Shown: positions 1 to 6,593 of the stretch, piece by piece
How positions within the stretch are numbered: position 1 is the first letter of the stretch
Layout of the letters: every line of letters starts with the position of its first letter
NCBI GenBank assembly: GCA_964595905.1
Contig: CAZQSU010000103.1
Coordinates: forward strand, 1-9,661
Length of the DNA: 9,661 bases
Origin: JAFDWI01 sp964595905
GTDB lineage: Bacteria; Actinomycetota; Acidimicrobiia; Acidimicrobiales; Iamiaceae
Direction: 5' to 3'
Made by a program: the position numbers and the translations under genes
The notes under the pieces: generated by a model
What the model saw: the letters and a program-made list of their open reading frames with translations, nothing else
Told to the model about the DNA's origin: nothing
The model's database searches: none

Positions 1-215
1 CGGGGCGAGTCGTGGTAGGTGAAGACCTTGACGCGGTACCCCAACTGGGCGAGGGTCGCCGCGGCGGACGAGCCGGCGAGCCCGGAGCCCACCACGATGA
101 TCGTGTACTTGCGTTTGTTCGACGGATTGACCAGCTTCATGTCGAACTTGTGGCGGTCCCATGCCTCTTCGATCGGGTAGTCGGGGACCTTGGAGTCGAG
201 GGTGATGTCGGACAT
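1..215 (-). CDS. sdhA: Succinate dehydrogenase / fumarate reductase flavoprotein subunit, N-terminal 71 residues (cut by window edge)
   Basis: This is the start of the FAD-carrying catalytic subunit of complex II, which oxidises succinate to fumarate on the cytoplasmic side of the membrane. Only 71 codons are visible. After a short leader that includes WDRHKFDMKLVNPSNKRKY, a beta strand leads into the FAD-binding GxGxxG (VVGSGLAG, G43/G45/G48) and the helix SSAAATLAQLGY. The WDxHKFxxKLVNPxNKRKY leader is typical of the SdhA/FrdA type that pairs with a single fused cytochrome b anchor, as in Bacteroides FrdABC and mycobacterial Sdh1. The FAD-linking His and the catalytic residues lie beyond the edge. 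The ATG follows the sdhC stop by 3 bases, and an AGGAG lies 8 bases upstream (224-228, inside the end of sdhC), so the two genes are probably co-transcribed and translationally coupled. sdhB would be expected next, outside the window. Confidence 0.93.
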   Translation of the reverse strand, partial: MSDITLDSKVPDYPIEEAWDRHKFDMKLVNPSNKRKYTIIVVGSGLAGSSAAATLAQLGYRVKVFTYHDSP

Positions 216-218
216 GTC

Positions 219-1001
219 TCAGGCTCCTGGCGGCAGATGGCCGACGACGCCCAGCTGGACGAAGATCGGGAACGTGATGTTGGCGCCCGACACGACCACG
301 GCGAACGCGATGGCCGTGCCTCGTCGCCACCGGTTGAATCGCGGGTTGTTCCAACCCATCGACTGAAACAGGCTCCAGACGCCGTGGTACAGGTGGAATC
401 CGAGGGCGATGTTGGCGACGATGTAGAGCAGCGCGACGGGCCAGCGGTCGAGCGTGTGGACGACGTTCTGGTACACGGCGCCGCGCACGTAGTGGTAGCC
501 GGTACCCGTCCAGGTCAGGTCGAACAGATGCCAGACGAGGAACAGCGCGATGATGACGCCGCTCCAGCGCATGGTGCGGCTCGCATAGTCGGCGGCGATG
601 TAGTCCCGCTTCGATGCGTAGGCGACCGGGCGGGCCCTGCGATTCTGGATCGTGAGGGCGACCGCCGCGTGGATGTGCAACACCACGGCGACGATCACGC
701 CGGCCCGCAGCAGCCACAGGGTGACGGTGCGGGGCAGGAACGGCACGAGCAGTTCGCGCAACCATTCCGCGTAGTGGTTGAAGTCGGCCGGCCCGATGTA
801 CATCTTCAGGTTGCCGAGCATGTGCAGGGTCACGAAGCTCAGCCCGATCAGGCCGGTGATGGCCATCACGTACTTCTTGCCCAGCGACGAGCGGTAGAAC
901 TCGACGAGGTACGGCCCGGGCTTGTGCTGGTCCAGGTGGGCCGCGGTGCCGCTCACCGGCGGGCGGCTCCGCACGTTGGTCGATGGAGTGGTTGCTGACA
1001 T
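219..1001 (-). CDS. sdhC: Succinate dehydrogenase cytochrome b subunit (di-haem membrane anchor, b558 family)
   Basis: This 260-residue protein is the membrane anchor of complex II, carrying haem b and passing electrons to quinone. After a soluble N-terminus of about 45 residues there are five hydrophobic segments, near residues 46-66, 93-116, 145-165, 188-210 and 230-252. This matches the single-polypeptide five-helix anchors of the Bacillus SdhC / Wolinella FrdC type rather than the two-protein SdhC/SdhD type. Histidines in the helices fit the four haem ligands of that family: H60 (TLHMLGN), H109 or H111 (LHIHAA), H158 (VWHLFD) and H203 or H206 (FHLYHG). The exact ligand assignment is inference. 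sdhA follows with a 3-base gap. A GGAGGG lies 13 bases before the ATG, which is rather far for a ribosome binding site, so the start is probable rather than certain. A promoter candidate lies at 1081-1111. Confidence 0.93.
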   Translation of the reverse strand: MSATTPSTNVRSRPPVSGTAAHLDQHKPGPYLVEFYRSSLGKKYVMAITGLIGLSFVTLHMLGNLKMYIGPADFNHYAEWLRELLVPFLPRTVTLWLLRAGVIVAVVLHIHAAVALTIQNRRARPVAYASKRDYIAADYASRTMRWSGVIIALFLVWHLFDLTWTGTGYHYVRGAVYQNVVHTLDRWPVALLYIVANIALGFHLYHGVWSLFQSMGWNNPRFNRWRRGTAIAFAVVVSGANITFPIFVQLGVVGHLPPGA

Positions 1002-1080
1002 CTGATGACCCGGACCCTCCGAGGGACGGACGACATTGGTGGCGGTACGCGTCGGTGGGGCACGCTCGTCGCCACCCGGG

Positions 1081-1111
1081 ACGCTAGCGCTGCCAGAATC
1101 GTCGGGGTCAA
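1081..1111 (-). promoter_or_regulatory. Candidate promoter for sdhC-sdhA
   Basis: Read on the minus strand, TTGACC (1106-1111) is followed after 19 bases by TAGCGT (1081-1086). This resembles an actinobacterial housekeeping promoter (TTGAC-like -35 and TANNNT -10), although the spacer is slightly long. Transcription would start near 1074, leaving a leader of about 70 bases before the sdhC ATG. The site lies in the 130-bp gap between the GH2 stop and sdhC, which implies that sdh is transcribed separately. The same TAGCGT hexamer precedes two other genes in the window. Confidence 0.5.
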
Positions 1112-1131
1112 ATGTCCTGCCGGCCGGGGCA

Positions 1132-3315
1132 TCACTCCCCGTGCCGGTGAACCGGCACCGTGTAGTGGGTGCCGGCGAGTTCCCGGTCGCCGGTCACGCG
1201 CACGACGGCATCGATCCGGTCGATTCCGCCGGGCACGTCGGCCGAGATCCGTCCGACCAGGCCGACCGAATCTGCAGCCAGGTCGCCTTCGAACTGCCAG
1301 TGGTCACCGCCGCCGTCCCAGCGCAGTTCGATGTCACAGCGGGCACCGGTCAGATCCGAGCGGGAGCCGTTGATCAGATGGACGGCCGCCTCGAGCCGCT
1401 CGCCGGGGTGGGCGCAACCCGGCCATCCCTCGAGGGTCACCAGGACCGGGGCGCACGCCGCCTGCATCGCGGCGTAGGCGGGTTTGGGGGTACCAGTGTG
1501 ATCGATGAGCGACGGGGACATGCCCGCACGCAGGTCCGCGAGGTGCGCGACGACGAAGCCACCGGTGGGCCGGTAGGCGAGGCGCCGCAGTGTCTCGACC
1601 TGCTCGCGGATCAACAGCGCCTGGTGGTTGTGCGCAGCGCGATGCCATGCCGCCGATGAGTCGAAGGCGTCGGGGGGGAGTCGCTCGGCGAGCAGGTCGG
1701 GGTCGACCGGACTGTCGCCGATGAGGCCCGCGACACTCGTCGGCGGCCAGCGTGTCGTCGGCGCCTGGGCGTGGGACGGGTCGGGTGACGGGCTGGGAGT
1801 GATCTGCACGAACCGCACCGCCCGGGGAATGGTACGGCCGAGCCGGGCCAGGTCGTCGACGTCGCCGGTCGACCATCCCAACGCGAGATGGGTGTCGGTA
1901 CCGGCCAACGACGGAGGGTGCGGCCAGGTGCCCGACGAGCCGATGACCGGACGCGACGGATCCGCTCCGGTGAGGGCGCGCTTGACCGATCGGTCCAGCA
2001 CCGACCGGTTCCAGTTGGGCAACTGATGGGCGGCCAGCCGACGGCCGAGGCCGGCCGGCCGGCCATTTTCGGAGACGTGGTCGGGCTCGTCGTGTCCGCA
2101 CCACAGGGCGATCGACGGGTGGGCGCCGAGCCGGTCGACCGTGGCCTCGGCGGTCCGGACCGCGGTGCGACGGACGCTGCGGTGCTGACCGCGGTACAGG
2201 GGGAGGTCCTGCCAGACGAGCATGCCGCGTCGGTCGGCCTCGTCGTAGAACGCATCGGGCGCGACGTGGGCGTGGACCCTGACCAGATTGCAGCCGAGAT
2301 CCTCGGCGGCGCGCACCGGCGCGGTCACGACGTCGTCGGAGGCGGTCGCGAGTTCGTGAGCGGCGGGTCCGGCGAGCACGCCACGGACGAAGAGGCGTTC
2401 GCCGTTGACCGTGAGGATCCAGTCGCGCAGCGTCACCTGGCGGAGGCCGCACCGGACGGTGAACCGGTCGCTGCTCGCGAAACGGTCGCCGAGATCGGTG
2501 GCGTCGGTGGAGCCTCGTGGTGACTCGATCAGCGTCGACACGTCGACGGTGACGTCGGTGAGCGGCTGACCGCCGAGTTCTCGGGGCCACCACAGGTCGG
2601 GGTTTCCCACCTCGACGTTCCAGGTGACGGTGTTGGTTCCTCTGGCGAGCGGTTGGCGACGTTCGTGCTCGACGCCGCCGATCGCCGTGCGGATCGCCAC
2701 CTCGCCCGCGCCGGCGCTGTCGAGGGTGCAGGTGATGGTGACGACCGCCCGGGTGGCGGTCGCGGAGGTGCACAGGACCCGACGGGAAGTGACGGCGACG
2801 GGGCCGGTCCGGCGGATCGTCACCGGACGCCAGATGCCGCCCGGATTCCACCCCGGTGTCACGTACGGACCGTCCTGCAGGGTGCCGAGGAGCCCGCGTT
2901 TGGCGGCCGGGTCGCCGATGGGGGGACTGGCGACCTCGATGCCGAGGACGTGGTCGTTGCGTGCGGCGAGGGCTTCGGTGACCTCGAATCGGTACGGGAC
3001 CCACGCCCCGTCGGTGTTGCCCAGGTAGGTGTCGTCGAGCCACACGTCGCCCTGGGTGCACACGCCGTCCAACACGAGCCATGCCCGCACGCCCGGTTCG
3101 GGAGTCAGCGTCGAGAAGCGGCGCCGGAACAGCAGCGGGGCATCGTTGTCGGCGAAGTGCCGATGGCTCCGCCAGTGGCCGGGAACCTCGATGTCGGAGA
3201 AGTCGGTGTCGTCGAAATGGTCGGCATACCAGGTGCGGCGGAGGTCCTCGTCGGCGAGGCCGGCACGCCAGACCCCGGACAGGTCGAGATCGGGGTCGGA
3301 CACGGCGCGGGACAT
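1132..3315 (-). CDS. Glycoside hydrolase family 2 protein (beta-mannosidase/beta-galactosidase fold), probably lacking the catalytic nucleophile
   Basis: This is a 727-residue protein with the GH2 layout. The sugar-binding jelly-roll domain spans about residues 10-165 (LSGVWRAG, VPGHWRS, LLFRRRF, VWLDDTYLGN, PGWNPGGIWRPV). An immunoglobulin-like domain spans about 170-295, the TIM barrel about 296-620 (LRDWILTVNGERLFVRGV, NLVRVHAHV, GMLVWQDLPL), and a short beta domain follows. The acid/base motif HPSIALWCGHDEP keeps E410, but the usual Asn before it is D409. At the nucleophile, where family members read RFVSEFG or RFVTEYG, this protein reads RFVQITP, with I505 in the Glu position. No signal peptide is seen, so it is probably cytoplasmic. 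I chose the ATG at 3315 because the longer reading frame would overlap the opposite-strand ATPase gene and the residues upstream are Arg-rich and non-GH2. Family assignment is firm. Activity and substrate are unknown, and it may be a non-catalytic carbohydrate-binding relic. Confidence 0.85.
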   Translation of the reverse strand: MSRAVSDPDLDLSGVWRAGLADEDLRRTWYADHFDDTDFSDIEVPGHWRSHRHFADNDAPLLFRRRFSTLTPEPGVRAWLVLDGVCTQGDVWLDDTYLGNTDGAWVPYRFEVTEALAARNDHVLGIEVASPPIGDPAAKRGLLGTLQDGPYVTPGWNPGGIWRPVTIRRTGPVAVTSRRVLCTSATATRAVVTITCTLDSAGAGEVAIRTAIGGVEHERRQPLARGTNTVTWNVEVGNPDLWWPRELGGQPLTDVTVDVSTLIESPRGSTDATDLGDRFASSDRFTVRCGLRQVTLRDWILTVNGERLFVRGVLAGPAAHELATASDDVVTAPVRAAEDLGCNLVRVHAHVAPDAFYDEADRRGMLVWQDLPLYRGQHRSVRRTAVRTAEATVDRLGAHPSIALWCGHDEPDHVSENGRPAGLGRRLAAHQLPNWNRSVLDRSVKRALTGADPSRPVIGSSGTWPHPPSLAGTDTHLALGWSTGDVDDLARLGRTIPRAVRFVQITPSPSPDPSHAQAPTTRWPPTSVAGLIGDSPVDPDLLAERLPPDAFDSSAAWHRAAHNHQALLIREQVETLRRLAYRPTGGFVVAHLADLRAGMSPSLIDHTGTPKPAYAAMQAACAPVLVTLEGWPGCAHPGERLEAAVHLINGSRSDLTGARCDIELRWDGGGDHWQFEGDLAADSVGLVGRISADVPGGIDRIDAVVRVTGDRELAGTHYTVPVHRHGE

Positions 3316-3325
3316 GGGATCCAAG

Positions 3326-3331
3326 AACCTA
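3326..3331 (-). promoter_or_regulatory. Candidate -10 element of the GH2 gene
   Basis: On the minus strand TAGGTT sits 10 bases upstream of the ATG at 3315, within GCCGGTAGGTT. It fits TANNNT, and a start 6-8 bases downstream would give a leader of only 2-4 bases. No convincing Shine-Dalgarno sequence is present, which agrees with near-leaderless translation. A 10-bp palindrome (3344-3353) covers the expected -35 region. Confidence 0.4.
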
Positions 3332-3343
3332 CCGGCTCGATTC

Positions 3344-3353
3344 CCCACGTGGG
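3344..3353. repeat. Perfect 10-bp palindrome CCCACGTGGG, operator candidate
   Basis: This perfect inverted repeat lies in the 99-bp divergent region between the GH2 gene and the AAA+ ATPase gene. It overlaps the position expected for the GH2 -35 element, 12 bases beyond the TAGGTT -10. A regulator bound here could repress the GH2 gene. Short palindromes with a central CGTG arise readily in GC-rich DNA, so the operator role is inference. A second short palindrome, GTACGTAC (3373-3380), lies on the ATPase side. Confidence 0.25.
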
Positions 3354-3401
3354 CCCGGCTGCGTCGGAGGCGGTACGTACGTCGACATGCGTCTGCGCCG
3401 G

Positions 3402-3407
3402 TAGCGT
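3402..3407 (+). promoter_or_regulatory. Candidate leaderless -10 element of the AAA+ ATPase gene
   Basis: TAGCGT within GCCGGTAGCGTG lies 7 bases before the ATG at 3415. That spacing puts the expected transcription start on the A of the ATG, the arrangement of actinobacterial leaderless mRNAs, and no Shine-Dalgarno sequence competes with it. TCGACA (3382-3387) resembles a -35 hexamer but is only 14 bases away. The element closely matches the one before the gene at 8468. Confidence 0.5.
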
Positions 3408-3414
3408 GCCAGCC

Positions 3415-4845
3415 ATGGCTTCTGCGGACCCACAAGACCACCAGTCACGTCCGGCGACCTTGGGGCAGCTGCGTGCCTCGGGTTGGGAGTCGGTGCCGGT
3501 CAAGGTCGAGTTGCGTCGCAACGCGGCCGACAGGATTCGTGCCCAGGAGCCGCTGGTCGGTGGGGTGGCGGGCTACGACGACACCGTGCTCCCCCAGTTG
3601 GAGCACGCGTTGCTCGCCGGGCACGACATCGTGTTCCTCGGCGAGCGCGGCCAGGCCAAGACCCGCATCATCCGGTCGCTGGTCGAGTTGCTCGACGAGT
3701 GGATGCCGGTGATCGCCGGGTCGGAGATCAACGACGATCCGTTCGCCCCCGTGTCTCGTTACGCACGCGACCTCGTCGCCGAACACGGTGACGACACCCG
3801 CGTCGACTGGGTGCATCGAACGGCGCGCTTCGGCGAGAAGCTCGCGACGCCGGACACGACGATCGCGGACCTGATCGGCGAGGTCGACCCGATCAAGGTC
3901 GCGGAGGGTCGCTACCTGTCGGACGAGTTGACGTTGCACTACGGCCTCGTGCCCCGCACCAACCGCGGCATCTTCGCGATCAACGAGCTGCCGGACCTGG
4001 CCGAACGGATTCAGGTCGGATTGTTGAACGTGCTCGAGGAGCGCGACGTGCAGGTGCGCGGCTACAAGATCCGTCTGCCGCTCGACGTGATGCTCGTGGC
4101 CTCGGCGAACCCGGAGGACTACACCAACCGGGGGCGGATCATCACGCCGCTGAAGGACCGGTTCGGATCGCAGATCCGCACGCACTACCCGCTCGACACG
4201 ACCACCGAGGTCGCGATCGCCGCAACCGAATCGAGGCCGCTCACCCTCGACGGGGTCGAGGTGGTGCTGCCCGATTTCATGGCCGAGATCGTCGCCGAGA
4301 TCTCCCAGTTGGCCCGCGCCTCGCACGAGGTGAACCAGCGTTCGGGGGTGTCGGTGCGCATGACGGTGGCCAACGCCGAGGTGCTCGTGGCCAGCGCGGC
4401 CCGGCGGGCACTCCGCCTCGAGGAGAAGGTCGCGGCGCCACGCATCTGTGATCTCGACGCGCTGGCCGCGTCGACCGCCGGCAAGATCGAACTCGACACG
4501 ATCGACGACGACGCCGGCGGTGCGGTGTTCGCCCATCTGGTGTCCGCGGCGGTGCTCGGGGTCTTCAAGGAGCGGGTGCCCATGGAGGCACTCAACGACG
4601 TGGTCGCCGGCTTCGACGACGGCTCGATCGTCTCCACCGGCGACGACGTGACGGTGGCCGACTACGTGGCTCTGGTGGAGACGAATCCCGCCCTCGCGCA
4701 GGCGATCGATGCGCTCACCGGGTCCGACTCGCCCGACGCGGTCCGGGCGAGCGCGGTCGAGCTGGTGCTCGAGGGGTTGCACCTGTCGCGTCGGCTCAAC
4801 AAGGACGCCGACGGCGTGCGTGCCGACTACCGATCACGCCGCTGA
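3415..4845 (+). CDS. MoxR/ChlI-like AAA+ ATPase (COG1239-type, Rv0958-like)
   Basis: This 476-residue cytoplasmic AAA+ ATPase belongs to the Mg-chelatase-I/MoxR clade, whose members remodel or activate protein complexes together with VWA-domain partners. Walker A is GERGQAKT (G76-T83, with K82). The Walker B region is GIFAINELPD, with N190-E191 where most AAA+ proteins have D-E. Sensor 1 is in VASANPEDYTNRGRI (N232), the arginine-finger-type motif is PLKDRFG (R249), and a sensor-2-like Arg is R315 in SGVSVRM. The C-terminal part from about 330 is helical and acidic. There is no cobalt- or magnesium-chelatase context nearby, so despite frequent labelling as magnesium chelatase I do not call it one. 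The start at 3415 follows the leaderless promoter, and the open frame further upstream is antisense to the GH2 gene. Its likely partner starts at 8468 and is separated by a minus-strand block. Family is confident, target unknown. Confidence 0.9.
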   Translation: MASADPQDHQSRPATLGQLRASGWESVPVKVELRRNAADRIRAQEPLVGGVAGYDDTVLPQLEHALLAGHDIVFLGERGQAKTRIIRSLVELLDEWMPVIAGSEINDDPFAPVSRYARDLVAEHGDDTRVDWVHRTARFGEKLATPDTTIADLIGEVDPIKVAEGRYLSDELTLHYGLVPRTNRGIFAINELPDLAERIQVGLLNVLEERDVQVRGYKIRLPLDVMLVASANPEDYTNRGRIITPLKDRFGSQIRTHYPLDTTTEVAIAATESRPLTLDGVEVVLPDFMAEIVAEISQLARASHEVNQRSGVSVRMTVANAEVLVASAARRALRLEEKVAAPRICDLDALAASTAGKIELDTIDDDAGGAVFAHLVSAAVLGVFKERVPMEALNDVVAGFDDGSIVSTGDDVTVADYVALVETNPALAQAIDALTGSDSPDAVRASAVELVLEGLHLSRRLNKDADGVRADYRSRR

Positions 4846-4891
4846 GTTCTGTCGTCCGAAACGTGGTCCCGGAAGTGGTCGGCGAGTCCAC
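4846..4891. other. Convergent intergenic gap without a clear terminator
   Basis: These 46 bases separate the stop codons of the converging ATPase and glycosyltransferase genes. The only structure I see is a GTGGTC direct repeat and a weak GTGG...CCAC pairing. There is no GC-rich hairpin followed by a T run, so transcription from the two sides may overlap or end by Rho. Confidence 0.5.
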
Positions 4892-6571
4892 TCAGGACGA
4901 CGTCGGCAGATGGAACCGACCGTCAGGGCCCGGTCGTCCGTACACGTCGGACAGACGCGGACGGAGCGCGCCGAACGCTTCGATGAGCGACTCGCTGTCG
5001 GGTTCACCGGGGCGGACATAGACGAAGTAGCCATCGCGGAGTGTCGGGTCGACGACCGCGGCGAGCACGTAGTCGTGCTGTTCGGCGAAGCGGATCATGG
5101 GCGTCGTCATGGCATCCCAACCGCGTAACGACCACGACGGCCCGGTCGACACGGACTTCATGAGGGGCGATGTCGGAGCGTGGACGAACAGCACCAACGG
5201 GGCGATCTCGGCCAGTTCCCGCTGCGTCGGATGGTGCGTGTGCGCGATCTTCTTGTCGTTCAGTCCCCATGCGTCGATGCAGCGCCACCCCGACTTCCAG
5301 CAGACATAGCCGGCTTCGGTCGTGACGACGACCGCGTTCGGATCGGCGTGTTCGTGGAGGATGGCGGCGATCTCGGCCTGCGGTTCGCGGTCGTGTCGGT
5401 CGACCGCAAAATGCCACATCGTCGGAAAGTAGAGAAGGCCGATCAACAACAGCGCGGCGAGAGCTCCGAGCCGCCTGGTCAGGTGAAGGTCGAAGCGTTC
5501 GAGCGACGGTCCGAATGCGCGTGGTGCGAGGTCGGCGAGCATGACGAGCGCGATGACGAAGATCGGGAACTCGAACCGGTAGGAATGGTTCATCTCACTC
5601 GAGACGAGAATCCACATTCCGAGAAGCGCGGCCAGGCCTGAGACATACGCGAGCCAGCGCCTGCGATCGGTCCCACGTAGGAAGAACGCGGTGACGCAGA
5701 TGGCGACCAGTGGGAGGAGGCCGACGGCGAACACGAATCTGATGGCGTCCATGAGCCCGTCCAGATGGAGGATGCCGCCTCCCTTCTTGTAATACGGGTT
5801 GGGCAGTGGATACCCGAAGTTTGCCCATCGCCACGCGGTGAGCAGGCCATAGGTGAGTGCCGTCGGTACCGCCACGACGGCGAGGCGCCGCAACGGAACG
5901 GCATCGACGAGTGCCATGGCGGCGAACACTGCGACGATCAGCACCCCCTCAGGACGAATCAGTCCCGGCAATGAGCACGCGACACCTGCGACCAGCGCGC
6001 GGCGGTGCGTCGGTTCGTCCATGAGCGCGACGATCGTGAGGAATGCCACGACGAGAAATGCGGCGAACGTCACGGCGCCGAACCCACCGGCCATGATCGC
6101 GAGCGCCGGGCTCCCCATGAATGCGATGGCCAGGAATGCTCCGATTCCGGACGATCGGCAGCGTCGTGTCCCGAACACGTAGAGGATCGCCGCGATCGTG
6201 AGAAACGCAACGGAGTTCACGGCGAGCGCCGCCGTCTCGGACGACAGACCGAACTCGACGAACGCGGCCAGCAGGAACATGAATCCGAGATCGGTTGCCC
6301 CGTCGACGTGAGGGCCTCCCGGATTCCACACCACTCCGTGGCCCGCGACGACGTTCTCCGCATAGCGGAACAACATCGCCGCGTCTTCGTACGGAAACGA
6401 ATTCCTCCAGAGGACGACCAGCGACACCAATGCGATCCCCACGGTGATCGCGAGGATGCGATTGGACACGTCACGCGCGCGTTCGTCTGCGCGCGCCTGG
6501 CGCCGCCTCCCCTCCGTGGCCTGCGCTGCAGCCATACTGGGCGCAACCCCCGGACGCGTGCGTCGACTCAC
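4892..6571 (-). CDS. GT-C fold membrane glycosyltransferase (polyprenyl-phosphate-sugar dependent, AftB/ArnT-like)
   Basis: This is a 559-residue integral membrane protein. A basic cytoplasmic N-terminus (1-37) is followed by about ten or eleven hydrophobic segments (first at 38-55, last near 367-386) and an extracytoplasmic C-terminal domain (about 390-559). The first outer loop reads FPYEDAAMLFRYAENVVAGHGVVWNPG. This matches the GT-C signature (D/E)DAxxxxRYAxNxxxGxGxVxNPG, with acidic pair E62-D63. Near 420-443 the CIDAWGLNDKKIAH stretch matches the family's ID..GLND..IA motif. Such enzymes move a sugar from a lipid carrier to an acceptor outside the membrane. C424 and C431 could form a disulfide. 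The GTG start gives a 22-base gap to the SurE gene; an ATG at 6535 (M13) is an alternative, and neither has a strong Shine-Dalgarno sequence. Hand-counted stretches are only 55-67% GC, lower than the neighbours. Donor and acceptor are unknown. Confidence 0.82.
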   Translation of the reverse strand: MSRRTRPGVAPSMAAAQATEGRRRQARADERARDVSNRILAITVGIALVSLVVLWRNSFPYEDAAMLFRYAENVVAGHGVVWNPGGPHVDGATDLGFMFLLAAFVEFGLSSETAALAVNSVAFLTIAAILYVFGTRRCRSSGIGAFLAIAFMGSPALAIMAGGFGAVTFAAFLVVAFLTIVALMDEPTHRRALVAGVACSLPGLIRPEGVLIVAVFAAMALVDAVPLRRLAVVAVPTALTYGLLTAWRWANFGYPLPNPYYKKGGGILHLDGLMDAIRFVFAVGLLPLVAICVTAFFLRGTDRRRWLAYVSGLAALLGMWILVSSEMNHSYRFEFPIFVIALVMLADLAPRAFGPSLERFDLHLTRRLGALAALLLIGLLYFPTMWHFAVDRHDREPQAEIAAILHEHADPNAVVVTTEAGYVCWKSGWRCIDAWGLNDKKIAHTHHPTQRELAEIAPLVLFVHAPTSPLMKSVSTGPSWSLRGWDAMTTPMIRFAEQHDYVLAAVVDPTLRDGYFVYVRPGEPDSESLIEAFGALRPRLSDVYGRPGPDGRFHLPTSS

Positions 6572-6593
6572 GAGGTTTGGCGAGGGGCCCGGG

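Noticed and set aside
12..998. Long plus-strand open frame opposite sdhC and sdhA
   Set aside because: Its product is Asp/Gly/Arg/Val-rich with no domain, and the opposite strand has clear SdhC and SdhA motifs. It is a high-GC antisense shadow.
1007..1026. CCCTCCGAGGG inverted repeat between the sdhC start and its promoter
   Set aside because: The stem is only 4 bp with a 3-base loop, with a mismatch just outside. It is too weak to call an attenuator or terminator in GC-rich DNA.
1334..3082. 582-codon minus-strand frame inside the GH2 gene
   Set aside because: The product is almost all Arg/Pro/Gly/His, a frame-shifted reading of the GH2 gene, which carries the recognisable motifs.
2653..3414. 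Upstream extension of the ATPase reading frame by 254 codons
   Set aside because: It lies antisense to the GH2 gene, has no domain, and would pass through the ATPase promoter. The AAA+ protein begins sensibly at 3415.
3445..4782. 445-codon minus-strand frame opposite the ATPase
   Set aside because: It has a His/Arg/Asp/Val-rich shadow composition, and the plus strand encodes intact Walker, sensor and arginine-finger motifs.
3415..4845. Magnesium/cobalt chelatase ATPase subunit
   Set aside because: The sequence belongs to the broader ChlI/MoxR clade, but no chelatase H or D subunit or tetrapyrrole gene is nearby and the pairing looks like Rv0958/Rv0959, so the chelatase name would mislead.
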